Shown here piece after piece: positions 28,537-38,144 of a DNA stretch of 64,000 nucleotides. Both the position numbers and the translations under genes were made by a program. A model generated the notes under the pieces. That model saw nothing but the letters and a program-made list of their open reading frames with translations, searched no databases and was not told the DNA's origin. The stretch is from the NCBI GenBank assembly GCA_023416585.1, contig JAEZHM010000081.1:260143-324142 (forward strand), read 5' to 3'. Positions within the stretch are counted from its first letter, which is position 1. Each line of letters begins with the position of its first letter. Source of the DNA: Bacillota bacterium. Its GTDB lineage: Bacteria > Bacillota > Clostridia > Christensenellales > Aristaeellaceae.

Positions 28537-30894
28537 ATGAAAGCGGTTGGCTTAGTAACTTTTTGGGATTATAATTTTGGTTCTTCTTTACAATGTTATG
28601 CAACAAAAAAAGTAATCGACTCATTTGGATTAAGATGTGATTTACTTGAAGAATGCCCAAATTCAAAAGCAAATTACTACTTTAGAAAGATCAAAAAGGC
28701 GTTTTTCATTACCATTAAAACAATAAGATATCCTAATTTTTTTAAAGCATATGTTTCCATGAGAAAAAGTGCAAAAATCGCAACTAATTCAATATCAAGT
28801 AAAACTAAAGAGGAAATTCATTTTTTGGGGAAAACAGTTTTGCAACCAAAAAGATTAACACGTAAATCTCTAATAAAGTTAGGAAATAGTGATGAATATA
28901 TAGGATTTATTACTGGAAGTGATCAAGTTTGGGGCGGACATTTTGTTGAGCCGACATACGGAAATTTTCTTGAGTTTGCACCAAGAGAAAAACGTATATC
29001 ATATGCCGCTAGTTTTGGAAGTGGTGATATAGCCAATTACAATATTTCACACTATAAAAAAGGTATAATGGGCTTTGATGTTTTAAGCGTCAGAGAAGAT
29101 AAAGGGATCAATATTGTAAAAAAATTAACCGGCTTGAATGCAGTAAAAATGCCTGATCCCACGGTGCTGTTATCAACTGATGAGTGGATACAATTTGCAG
29201 AAGATACTGATGCGGGAAGTGAACCATATATACTGATCCATTTTCTTGATAAGCTAAGTAAAATAGCAGTAAATACAATTAATCAAATTCAAAAAGAAAC
29301 CACTTTTAGGATAATTTGTATTGGTTGGAAACATGATGAAATTGATGCATTGGATAGAGTGTTTTTTAAAGATGGCGGTCCAAAAGATTATATGTCGCTC
29401 ATTTCAAAAGCATCTTATGTTTGTACAGACTCGTTTCATACCACATTATTTTCGTTGCGTTTTGGTAGACAATTTTATACATTTGATAGGCAATACATAG
29501 CGCATAATATATCTCAATCAAGTAGATTACAATCGCTTCTAAATGACTGTAATTGTTCTGAAAGATTAATTGGTAAAGAATGTTGCGATTTTTCATTACT
29601 CCCACGAGAAGAAATAAAATGCGATGACTATTTTGCTTCGGAACGAGAGAAAGGGATAAGTTTTTTAAAGCTTGCATTAAATATAAATAATGAGGTAAAC
29701 AGAACTATATCACACCCCGTCTTAAAAGAAGATAATGAATGTTGTGGATGCGGTGTTTGTGCAGAAAGATGTCCTAAGCATGCAATTGAAATGGTTAATT
29801 CTAATTTCTTTGGCTATAAGATACCGAAAGTGAACGTAGATTCATGTATTCATTGTGGTCTGTGTGAAATATATTGTAGTAAGGTTATCGATTATCGTTC
29901 ATTAAGCAAGAAATCCTATATAGCATATAGCAGTAATAATGATTTGCTGCGCAAGGCATCATCTGGTGGTGTTTTTGCTACAATTGCTAGTGATTTTATA
30001 AAAAAAGGCGGAATTGTTTATGGCGTAACTTTGGATTTTGTTGACGGAGAGCCAAAGGTTTATCATCGATCGGCAAAAACATTAAATGAACTCGACTTGT
30101 TGCTTCAATCGAAGTATATCCAGAGTAATGCCGTTTGTGTGTTTGAAGAAATCAAAGAAAAGCTATCCGAATCATCTCCTATGTTATTCTCGGGAACATC
30201 GTGCCAAGTGGATGCATTGTTTAGATATCTGGGGGAAAAAAAGGAGAACCTTTATACGATTGATTTAATTTGCCATGGGGTTCCTGGCTCAAAACTGTTT
30301 TTTGATTATGTTGCCTTTTTATCAAAGAAAGAATCTTCACATGTAAAATCATTCTCATTTCGCGAAAAGCAGAATGGAAAAATTAAATATATTGAAAAGG
30401 TGCTTTTTGAAAATGGAACGCAAAAGGTTTTGAATCCCAATAAGTCGGATTACTACTCAATGTTTTTTAATCGAGACAGCTATCGCGAAGGATGTTACAG
30501 TTGTCAGTTTTCAAGTATAACTAAGCCTGCTGATATTACAATTGGTGACTATTTCGAATGTAAATTAGATTATCCCAAATTATTTGAATCCGGCGGGCTA
30601 CTTACTAATACAAATGGAATATCATGCATGATTGTCCACAATGAGCGAGGGAAACGTCTTCTTGAGTCCTTTGGAAACGGTTTAAACATTATTGAGGCTG
30701 ATTTAAGAAAAATACAAAATAGTCATGAGCAGCTCTGTTTCCCGAGTGTATATACTGACATGAGGGAGAAAATGATAAGTTTATATACTAATGGTGGGTT
30801 TACAATAATCCATAAGTTTAATGTGAAAAAAAGGATAATTACTTTCATTCCTCATGTGATTAAACTGGCTATCAAAAAAACACTTCAAATATAA
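28537..30894 (+). CDS. Polysaccharide pyruvyltransferase fused to an F420-hydrogenase-beta-like redox domain
   Basis: This 785-residue protein carries two functions normally found in neighbouring genes. Residues 1 to about 390 are a polysaccharide pyruvyl transferase (WDYNFGSSLQCYATKKV, GSDQVWGG, SYAASFG, DSFHTTLFSLRFGRQF). Around 405-450 lie two ferredoxin-type clusters (CCGCGVCAERCP, CIHCGLCEIYC). The rest is an FrhB/FdhB-like flavin domain (KASSGGVFATIASDFIKKGG, SGTSCQVDALF, DLICHGVPG). It may pyruvylate or reductively modify the glycan. The frame is uninterrupted. Confidence 0.88.
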   Translation: MKAVGLVTFWDYNFGSSLQCYATKKVIDSFGLRCDLLEECPNSKANYYFRKIKKAFFITIKTIRYPNFFKAYVSMRKSAKIATNSISSKTKEEIHFLGKTVLQPKRLTRKSLIKLGNSDEYIGFITGSDQVWGGHFVEPTYGNFLEFAPREKRISYAASFGSGDIANYNISHYKKGIMGFDVLSVREDKGINIVKKLTGLNAVKMPDPTVLLSTDEWIQFAEDTDAGSEPYILIHFLDKLSKIAVNTINQIQKETTFRIICIGWKHDEIDALDRVFFKDGGPKDYMSLISKASYVCTDSFHTTLFSLRFGRQFYTFDRQYIAHNISQSSRLQSLLNDCNCSERLIGKECCDFSLLPREEIKCDDYFASEREKGISFLKLALNINNEVNRTISHPVLKEDNECCGCGVCAERCPKHAIEMVNSNFFGYKIPKVNVDSCIHCGLCEIYCSKVIDYRSLSKKSYIAYSSNNDLLRKASSGGVFATIASDFIKKGGIVYGVTLDFVDGEPKVYHRSAKTLNELDLLLQSKYIQSNAVCVFEEIKEKLSESSPMLFSGTSCQVDALFRYLGEKKENLYTIDLICHGVPGSKLFFDYVAFLSKKESSHVKSFSFREKQNGKIKYIEKVLFENGTQKVLNPNKSDYYSMFFNRDSYREGCYSCQFSSITKPADITIGDYFECKLDYPKLFESGGLLTNTNGISCMIVHNERGKRLLESFGNGLNIIEADLRKIQNSHEQLCFPSVYTDMREKMISLYTNGGFTIIHKFNVKKRIITFIPHVIKLAIKKTLQI

Positions 30895-31076
30895 AAGCAT
30901 AGCGTCGTTACTGACTATGCTGATCGGACATCAAATTGTATGCTAAACCATGATGAAACAGGACAAGAACAATACTATTTGAAAGATATGATTTTATCTT
31001 GCAATATTACATCTGGCTAATATGTGGGTAAGTTATCTTGAGCGTGTGAGAATGGCATATATTATGGAGGTAGGAA

Positions 31077-32216
31077 ATGTCACTCTTTAACAACAAAATA
31101 TTGATGATCACTGGAGGTACCGGTTCCTTCGGTAACGCAGTCTTGAATCGTTTTCTTTCCACTAACATTGACGAAATCCGCATATTTTCCCGTGATGAAA
31201 AAAAACAGGATGATATGCGGCACGAATTTCAAGCGAAGTTGCCGGAGGTTGCTGATAAAATCAAATTCTACATCGGTGATGTACGGGACATTGCTTCTGT
31301 CAGAAACGCAATGTGCGGCGTAGATTACATATTCCATGCTGCTGCGTTAAAGCAGGTGCCTTCCTGTGAGTTTTTCCCGCTGGAGGCGGTAAAAACCAAT
31401 GTGTTGGGCACCGACAATGTGCTAACGGCAGCCATAGAAGCGGGGGTCAAAAAGGTCATCTGCCTCTCCACCGACAAGGCCGCCTATCCGGTGAACGCTA
31501 TGGGCACATCTAAAGCCATGATGGAAAAGGTGGTAGTAGCCAAGGCCCGAACGGTTGATCCTGAAAAAACGCTGATATGCGGTACGCGATATGGAAACGT
31601 AATGTGTTCAAGGGGATCGGTGATCCCCCTTTTTATTGAGCAAATCAAATCCGGGAAGCCGCTGACCGTTACGGAGCCGATGATGACCCGCTTTATTATG
31701 AGCTTGGAGGAAGCGGTGGACCTGGTACTGTTTGCTTTTGAAAATGCCCAGTCTGGGGATATCCTGGTGCAGAAGGCCCCGGCATGCACCATCGGAGTAC
31801 TGGCACAGGCTGTGAAGGAACTTTTCCGGGCAGACAACGAAGTGAAGATCATCGGCATCCGCCATGGGGAAAAGATATACGAAACGCTGCTGACCAATGA
31901 GGAATGCGCCCATGCCATCGACATGGGCGATTTTTATCGCGTGCCGGCGGACAAGCGCGATCTTAATTATGACAAATACTTCATTCAGGGGAATCAGGAC
32001 CGCCGGGTGCTGACTGAATTTAACAGCAACAATACGCAATTGCTTAGCGTAGATCAGGTGAAGGATAAATTGCTGTCACTGCAATACATACAGAATGAAT
32101 TGACCGCATGGGGGATTACAAATGAAAGTACTGATTACCGGCGCAAAAGGCTTCATAGGGAAAAATCTCGCAGCCACCCTGACAAAACCGGAAGTTACGG
32201 AAACGTATCTGTATGA
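31077..32216 (+). CDS. UDP-N-acetylglucosamine 4,6-dehydratase/5-epimerase (CapE/FnlA-like)
   Basis: This 379-residue soluble SDR begins with NKILMITGGTGSFGNAVLNR and has STDKAAYPVNAMGTSKAMME as catalytic motif. It is predicted to convert UDP-GlcNAc to the 2-acetamido-2,6-dideoxy-L-arabino-hexos-4-ulose intermediate, the first step of UDP-L-FucNAc or L-QuiNAc synthesis. GGAGG precedes the ATG. The C-terminal 31 or so codons run into capF in another frame and look non-homologous, as if the original stop had been lost. Confidence 0.92.
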   Translation: MSLFNNKILMITGGTGSFGNAVLNRFLSTNIDEIRIFSRDEKKQDDMRHEFQAKLPEVADKIKFYIGDVRDIASVRNAMCGVDYIFHAAALKQVPSCEFFPLEAVKTNVLGTDNVLTAAIEAGVKKVICLSTDKAAYPVNAMGTSKAMMEKVVVAKARTVDPEKTLICGTRYGNVMCSRGSVIPLFIEQIKSGKPLTVTEPMMTRFIMSLEEAVDLVLFAFENAQSGDILVQKAPACTIGVLAQAVKELFRADNEVKIIGIRHGEKIYETLLTNEECAHAIDMGDFYRVPADKRDLNYDKYFIQGNQDRRVLTEFNSNNTQLLSVDQVKDKLLSLQYIQNELTAWGITNESTDYRRKRLHREKSRSHPDKTGSYGNVSV

Positions 32217-33231
32217 TGTGGATACGGTGCCTGAACTTCTGGACGAGTACACAAAAGAATGCGATTTTGTATTCCATTTGGCAGGGGTAAACCGGCCACA
32301 GAAGACGGAAGAGTTCATGGAGGGGAATTTCGGCTTTACATCAAAACTTCTGGATTCCCTGAAACGCCATGGAAATAAAGCACCAGTTCTCATTACATCG
32401 TCCATACAGGCGGAATTGGACAACCCTTACGGCCAAAGTAAAAAGGCCGGGGAAGAGGTTGTTTTTTTGTATAGAGAAGAACAGGGCGTACCCGTTTATG
32501 TATACCGGCTTCCCAATGTGTTTGGCAAGTGGTGCCGCCCCAATTACAACAGTGTGGTGGCCACATTCTGCCACAATATAGCGCATGACCAGCCCATTGC
32601 AGTGAATGATCCTGCGGTACAAATGCAGCTGGTGTATATTGATGATGTGGTGGCGGAACTGATCCGCGCCGTGAAAGGGGAGGCCAACCGAAAGGACCGG
32701 TTTTGTTATGTGGAGCCTGTGTATCAAACTGCTTTGGGGCACATTGCGGAGCTGATCCAATCCTTCAAGGCCAGCCGCGGGACGCTGTCTATTCCTGATA
32801 TGAGCGACGCGTTTACAAAAAAGCTGTATGCCACCTATTTGTCCTATTTGCCGGAGAATCAGTTCCATTATCCATTGAAGATGAATGTGGACCTGCGGGG
32901 TTCTTTTACAGAAATATTCCGTACCCCGGAGCGGGGCCAGATATCTGTGAACATTTCCAAGCCTGGCATCACAAAGGGCAATCATTGGCATCACAGCAAG
33001 AATGAAAAGTTTGTGGTGGTTTCGGGAAGGGGAGTGATACGATTCCGCAAGGTTGGCGAAGAAAAGGTATTGGAATATTTTGTGGATGAGAGTAAGATCG
33101 AAGTAGTGGATATACCCACAGGATATACGCACAATTTAGAAAACCTTGGTGATACCGATCTTGTAACCATCATGTGGGCCAGTGAATGCTTTGATTCCAA
33201 TAAGCCTGATACATATTATCTGGAGGTATAA
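32122..33231 (+). CDS. CapF/FnlB-like reductase-epimerase with cupin domain
   Basis: This 369-residue bifunctional enzyme acts after CapE/FnlA. The N-terminal SDR (KVLITGAKGFIGKNLAATL) should reduce the 4-keto group. The C-terminal cupin (about residues 250-369, with GNHWHHSKNEKFVVVSG) should epimerise at C3. It overlaps the preceding gene by 95 bases. The pairing with a WecB-like enzyme next door is the standard UDP-N-acetyl-L-fucosamine set. Confidence 0.92.
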   Translation: MKVLITGAKGFIGKNLAATLTKPEVTETYLYDVDTVPELLDEYTKECDFVFHLAGVNRPQKTEEFMEGNFGFTSKLLDSLKRHGNKAPVLITSSIQAELDNPYGQSKKAGEEVVFLYREEQGVPVYVYRLPNVFGKWCRPNYNSVVATFCHNIAHDQPIAVNDPAVQMQLVYIDDVVAELIRAVKGEANRKDRFCYVEPVYQTALGHIAELIQSFKASRGTLSIPDMSDAFTKKLYATYLSYLPENQFHYPLKMNVDLRGSFTEIFRTPERGQISVNISKPGITKGNHWHHSKNEKFVVVSGRGVIRFRKVGEEKVLEYFVDESKIEVVDIPTGYTHNLENLGDTDLVTIMWASECFDSNKPDTYYLEV

Positions 33232-33232
33232 C

Positions 33233-34354
33233 GTGGCACAAAAGCTGAAGCTTATGACCATCATCGGCACCAGGCCGGAAATCATACGCCTGTCGGCGGT
33301 GATGAAGTGCGCTGACAAGTATTTTGACCATATCATTGTTCATACCGGGCAGAATTGGGATTATTCCTTGAATCAGGTCTTCTTTGAGGATTTGGAGCTT
33401 CGTGTGCCGAATTTCTATCTTAATGCCGCCGGAACTCACCTGGGTGAAACCATGGGGAACATCATCGCCAAATCATATGATGTGATGCAAAAAGAGCAGC
33501 CGGACGCGGTGCTGATTCTTGGCGATACGAACTCTGCTTTATCGGCCATTTCCGCAAAGCGGCTCAAGATCCCGATTTTCCATATGGAGGCCGGCAACCG
33601 GTGCTGGGATTGGAATGTGAGCGAAATGATCAACAGAAAAATCGTGGATCATATCGCGGATATCAATCTGCCTTATACAGAACACAGCCGGCGTTATCTG
33701 TTGTCGGAAGGGATCGACGGAAAGACGGTCTTTGTTACCGGTTCCCCTATGCCGGAGGTACTGGAGGCCAATCGGGAGAAAATTGAAAAAAGCGACGTTT
33801 TGAAGCGCTTGGGGTTGGAGGCGGGACAGTATTTTGTGGTGTCGGCACACCGGGAAGAAAACATTGATAATGAAGAGAATTTTATGGCCTTGATGAATGC
33901 CATCAACCATATTGCTGAACGGTTTCAAATGCCGGTGATCTATTCCACCCATCCCAGGTCCAAAAAGTTTATTGAAGCCAGGGGCTTCCAATTTCACCCG
34001 CTGGTAAAGAATATGATACCGTTTGGCTTTACGGATTACAACAAGCTTCAAATGGGAAGCTTTTGCGTTTTGTCGGATAGCGGTACGCTTTCGGAGGAAA
34101 GCGCCATCCTGCATTTTGCCGGGGTGCTGATACGAACTTCCACAGAGCGGCCGGAGGTGCTGGATAAAGGAACACTGGTGATTGGAGGCTTAAAGGCTAA
34201 GGATGTGGAACAGGCGGTTGAATTGGCTGCAGCCATGAAGGATGAGCCGGTTGTAGCTGCGGAGGATTATGCTGATAGGAATGTGTCAGTAAAGGTCGTC
34301 AAGCTGATTCAAAGCTATACACATATTGTGAACAAGGCAATTTGGCTGAAATAA
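33233..34354 (+). CDS. UDP-GlcNAc 2-epimerase-like enzyme (CapG/FnlC)
   Basis: This 373-residue member of the WecB family should perform the C2 epimerisation that yields UDP-N-acetyl-L-fucosamine. Family features are LMTIIGTRPEIIRLSAVMK, HTGQNWDYSLNQVFF, HMEAGNRCWDWNVSEMINR, VSAHREENID and SDSGTLSEESAIL. I choose GTG at 33233 as start because GGAGGT precedes it and it falls right after the capF stop. An earlier frame start would overlap capF by 50 bases. Confidence 0.93.
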   Translation: MAQKLKLMTIIGTRPEIIRLSAVMKCADKYFDHIIVHTGQNWDYSLNQVFFEDLELRVPNFYLNAAGTHLGETMGNIIAKSYDVMQKEQPDAVLILGDTNSALSAISAKRLKIPIFHMEAGNRCWDWNVSEMINRKIVDHIADINLPYTEHSRRYLLSEGIDGKTVFVTGSPMPEVLEANREKIEKSDVLKRLGLEAGQYFVVSAHREENIDNEENFMALMNAINHIAERFQMPVIYSTHPRSKKFIEARGFQFHPLVKNMIPFGFTDYNKLQMGSFCVLSDSGTLSEESAILHFAGVLIRTSTERPEVLDKGTLVIGGLKAKDVEQAVELAAAMKDEPVVAAEDYADRNVSVKVVKLIQSYTHIVNKAIWLK

Positions 34355-34375
34355 TGGAGAACGGAGTTTTCTTTC

Positions 34376-34864
34376 ATGTACAGAAGAAGATGGTATATTG
34401 GCATATGCATCATTGTAATCACGTTGCTATATATTTGGAACAATTCCCTTCAATCCGCAATTGTGTCAAACGGGCAAAGTAAAAGAGTGTTGGAAGTTAT
34501 TGAGGAAGTATTCCGCACGCCGCCTCTTGATACGGAAGAAGCGCAGCATATTGTGCGCAAGGTGGCACACATATCGGAATTTGCGCTGCTGGGCATGGAG
34601 ATGGTACTGCTGCTATACCTTACTGGAAAGATGCGCAGGCAGAACCTTGCAGCTGTTTTGTTCATCGGTCTGGCTTCTGCCGTTATGGATGAAACGATTC
34701 AAATTTTTTCGCAGCGCGGTTCACAGGTGATGGATATTTGGATCGATTTTGCGGGCTTTGTTGCCGGTATTGGAATCGCACTGATTGCTTATGCGCTTAT
34801 AAGCAGAGTAATAATTCATATATGTAAACACAAGCATACAGCTATAGACGGCAAAAGTATGTAA
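34376..34864 (+). CDS. VanZ family membrane protein
   Basis: This 162-residue protein has four membrane helices and the VanZ hallmarks RKVAHISEFALLG and DETIQIFSQRGSQVMDIWID, with conserved acidic residues near the membrane face. Members are often found in capsule or teichoic-acid clusters, with no settled function. It lies 21 bases after the epimerase gene. Confidence 0.85.
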   Translation: MYRRRWYIGICIIVITLLYIWNNSLQSAIVSNGQSKRVLEVIEEVFRTPPLDTEEAQHIVRKVAHISEFALLGMEMVLLLYLTGKMRRQNLAAVLFIGLASAVMDETIQIFSQRGSQVMDIWIDFAGFVAGIGIALIAYALISRVIIHICKHKHTAIDGKSM

Positions 34865-34929
34865 CAATCTAATAATGCGCGAGGCACTTGATATTTGAAT
34901 AAAAAATTGTTGGAAGGGATTGGATTGGA

Positions 34930-36222
34930 ATGATCAAAATAAAAACAGCTTTCGTTGCTATATCTATAATTGTACTCTTGTTTATATCAGCAGCCGCGGA
35001 AACAACGGAATATCATAACCCCCTGATTGATCCCAGACCGATAGAAACATATATTACCCCTGAACAGAATATCAAAAATATTCTGCTGTTGGGCATAGAT
35101 AAAAGTGATGCGTCCGCGGCAAGGGGAAGCGACTATCATACTGACGCAATCATGGTGCTTGCCGTAAATTTTGATAAAAAAAGGGTGGATATGATATCCC
35201 TCCCGCGGGATTCGCTCACCTATGTGCCTGGCATCAAGGGTATCTATAAGCTGAATGCCGCCATCAATTGCGGTGGCGGAAAAACGGAGGAAGGCTTTCA
35301 AAAGGTATGCGAGGCCGCGTCCTGGCTGCTTGGCGGCATCAAGATTGACAGTTATTGCGCCGTAGACATGTTGGCCATGAAAGCAATCGGCGATGCCATC
35401 GGCGGCGTTGATTTTTACGTGGGGATGAGCTATAACGGAGGTGGGGGAAAGTATAATAAAGGCTATCAGCACCTGAATGGTACTGGTATTATGGATTACC
35501 TACGGGCGCGAAGAAACGCTACCGTAAATAGCAACGACCTGGGCCGCACAGGACGGCAGCGGGATCTGATGCAGGTTATTTTTGAAAGGGTGATGAGTGA
35601 CAGTAAGTACTTTACAAGCATTTTAGCTGCGGTAGAAAAGCTGGATCATGCCCTTTTTACCAATATGAGCCTAGTGGACATGGCGGATTATTTTCGATTT
35701 GCAGCTAATCTCGATACCAGGAATATTGGCTCTTATGTGTTAAAGGGGAAATACCGTACAGCCTTGAATGGCTGGAATTTCACCTTTACCGACCAGGCAA
35801 ACCGTAGGGAAGTCATAAATAAGGTGTTCGACATAGAAGTACCGGAGCTTAAGTACGTATCTTACCCATATACCAAGTGGCTTGTGGATAATGGATTTGT
35901 CATTGTGCGGTATCTTTCCATAGCCAGGCAATTGCGGAAGGAAATTGGAGGGATGGATGCATCAAGCATGAACGCGGAGCAGGCTGAAGCACTTGGCACC
36001 TTTGATTCAGCCTATGTAAAGGCGCAGGATACTTTTGATGCTGCGGCCGACTCCATGTCTGATATTGATACGCAAGCGATGACCGCTGCCGGGAAAGAGC
36101 TTCGTAAATGCGGAGATGCACTGTATTCACTGTTTTCCGGCGTGGATAAACCTGTTTGGGCCAATGGGCAAAACTGGTATGCTGACCGGATGATAAACGA
36201 AATTGACGTTAATTTCCGCTGA
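34930..36222 (+). CDS. LytR-CpsA-Psr family glycopolymer ligase
   Basis: This 430-residue protein has an N-terminal signal anchor (FVAISIIVLLFISAAA) and an extracellular LCP domain. Key segments are NILLLGIDKSDAS, YHTDAIMVLAVNFDKKRVDM, SLPRDS, KLNAA, and the late RTGRQRDLM arginines. Such enzymes transfer undecaprenyl-linked glycopolymers onto cell-wall peptidoglycan. It is the last plus-strand gene, so the polysaccharide is probably wall-attached. About 165 bases of convergent gap follow with no clear terminator. Confidence 0.92.
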   Translation: MIKIKTAFVAISIIVLLFISAAAETTEYHNPLIDPRPIETYITPEQNIKNILLLGIDKSDASAARGSDYHTDAIMVLAVNFDKKRVDMISLPRDSLTYVPGIKGIYKLNAAINCGGGKTEEGFQKVCEAASWLLGGIKIDSYCAVDMLAMKAIGDAIGGVDFYVGMSYNGGGGKYNKGYQHLNGTGIMDYLRARRNATVNSNDLGRTGRQRDLMQVIFERVMSDSKYFTSILAAVEKLDHALFTNMSLVDMADYFRFAANLDTRNIGSYVLKGKYRTALNGWNFTFTDQANRREVINKVFDIEVPELKYVSYPYTKWLVDNGFVIVRYLSIARQLRKEIGGMDASSMNAEQAEALGTFDSAYVKAQDTFDAAADSMSDIDTQAMTAAGKELRKCGDALYSLFSGVDKPVWANGQNWYADRMINEIDVNFR

Positions 36223-36389
36223 AAGGCGACCTGTTAAGCTCGATATCAATTAACTGCACAATTTTCTGGGATAAGGATTGCTGTCTCCATTCGAATGGTG
36301 TGTGTTGCAACCACATTCCACAAGAGACATGCATTCCTTGTCCTTTTTTCTCTTAAAAATCTGAACAATTATTGTACCTTATCTATTTT

Positions 36390-38144
36390 CTATATGGCTA
36401 AATTGCTATGTTTGTCAACCAATGAAACAATTCGTCCATTTACAGAATATGTGTGTGTACATATATCAAGTATACTCGGGCGGTGAGTAGCAATAATTAC
36501 TGCCTTATGCTTGTAATGCTGATTTATGTTTTGCAATATGCACTTCTCTTTGGCCATATCAAGAGCTGATGTTGCTTCATCAAGAAGCAGAATGGGTGCA
36601 TCACTCAAGAGAGCACGTGCTATCGAAATACGCTGATTTTGCCCTTCAGAAAATCCATATCCACGTTCGCCGATTCTGCTGTTTAGACCGTCCGGAAGAC
36701 TAAGTACCTCATCATCGATACATGCATCCTTTAGTGCATTGATTAGGTCTTTATCTGTTGCATCTAAGCGGCCCAGACGCAGATTCTCGGCCACTGTGCC
36801 GGAGAATAATACATTTCCCTGCGGCACATAGGCAAATAGACTGCGCGTGTTTGGGTTGACAGGCAGGGCTGATGAATGATCCCCTTCCGGGCATACCGAT
36901 ACGCTGCCTTCCTTCGGATTTATTAGCCCAAGCAGCAAACGAAATATTGTTGTTTTACCCTGGCCGGAAGGACCGACCAAGCCAATGATTTCACCGGATG
37001 ACGCATGTAAATTGACGTTGGCTAGCACATTTCGGCCATCCTTATAAGAAAAACTTACATTTTCGATGTTTATCTCAGTGCCATTATTCTTTGTCTTCTC
37101 CTTCAGCGCCTTTACGCTTTCATCCTCATAGCTGCGCTCATTCGGCAGCTCAGCAATATCCATTACACGCCGGGCAGATGTACCGGCTGACAACATTTGA
37201 GGCACGGAACTGACTAGTGATCCAAACGATCCGGATAATGATCCGGCCAGCTGCAGAAAAAGCGTCATGGTACCATATGTGATATCACCATGCCAAAGAC
37301 GGTATATGCTCCAGCCATAACACGCAAAGGAAATAAGTCTGCCCAAAAGTGCCATTAAGGATGTTGCACCAATGGTAAGCATGTTATAACGCATATTCAG
37401 GGTATAGCTCTTCTCTTGAAGCGCACGCATTTTCCTTACAAAGCTGTCCAGTAATCCGAATGACTTGATAAACTGCAGGTTCTGGAAAGCTTCTTCATTG
37501 AATGACATGATTTCGCTGGATATTTTCTTGGATTCAACCTGATATGTACGTATCTTCCGCAAAAGAAATTGCGAGCAAAAAACGATAACAGGTGCGCCTC
37601 CCAGTGCGATGAGTGCCATCACCTGATCATAATACAAAATGATCAAAAGTGCGCCAGCAAACTTAATTGTATTGGTGATCAGCTCGGGAACAAAGCCTAG
37701 AATAGCAGCAGATACTGTGCTTGTATCACTAGACGTTCGATTTAGCAAGTCTCCTGAGTGGAAATCCGCTATCGATTCCCAATCTGTAATCATGATATGA
37801 TGAAATACTTCAGCTCTAATCTCCTGTTGAACTCTCGTCTGGATACGGGTTGAAATGCGATTTACGACTGCGCTGACGGCAATGCCTAAAAAGCCCATTC
37901 CAAGATATAAGATGGCAATCATGCCTGCAGAAGCAGTATTAACCCCTGTTACAGCATCAATGAGGTATTTCGATACTACACTGCCGGCAAGCCCCAACAC
38001 AATACCGATGATTCCGAGCAAGGTGTAAAGAGCAATCTGCAATGTATATTTCCTCATGTACCGGCCGATCCACTGCCATTCTTCAATCAGCTTGTTCAGC
38101 TTTCCATTTTTGATTGCCTTAACGACTTTCAGCTCGGATATCAA
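36390..38144 (-). CDS. ABC exporter, fused permease and ATPase
   Basis: This 584-residue half-transporter of the MsbA/peptide-exporter type has six membrane helices (about residues 35-320). The ATPase follows with Walker A GPSGQGKTTIFRLL, signature FSEGQNQRISIARALL and Walker B PILLLDEATSALD. The signature reads SEGQ in place of SGGQ. It lacks an N-terminal C39 protease domain. It is the last gene of the minus-strand operon and overlaps the BY-kinase gene by 4 bases. It could export the modified peptide made at the operon's front, or a glycolipid. Confidence 0.88.
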   Translation of the reverse strand: MISELKVVKAIKNGKLNKLIEEWQWIGRYMRKYTLQIALYTLLGIIGIVLGLAGSVVSKYLIDAVTGVNTASAGMIAILYLGMGFLGIAVSAVVNRISTRIQTRVQQEIRAEVFHHIMITDWESIADFHSGDLLNRTSSDTSTVSAAILGFVPELITNTIKFAGALLIILYYDQVMALIALGGAPVIVFCSQFLLRKIRTYQVESKKISSEIMSFNEEAFQNLQFIKSFGLLDSFVRKMRALQEKSYTLNMRYNMLTIGATSLMALLGRLISFACYGWSIYRLWHGDITYGTMTLFLQLAGSLSGSFGSLVSSVPQMLSAGTSARRVMDIAELPNERSYEDESVKALKEKTKNNGTEINIENVSFSYKDGRNVLANVNLHASSGEIIGLVGPSGQGKTTIFRLLLGLINPKEGSVSVCPEGDHSSALPVNPNTRSLFAYVPQGNVLFSGTVAENLRLGRLDATDKDLINALKDACIDDEVLSLPDGLNSRIGERGYGFSEGQNQRISIARALLSDAPILLLDEATSALDMAKEKCILQNINQHYKHKAVIIATHRPSILDICTHTYSVNGRIVSLVDKHSNLAI

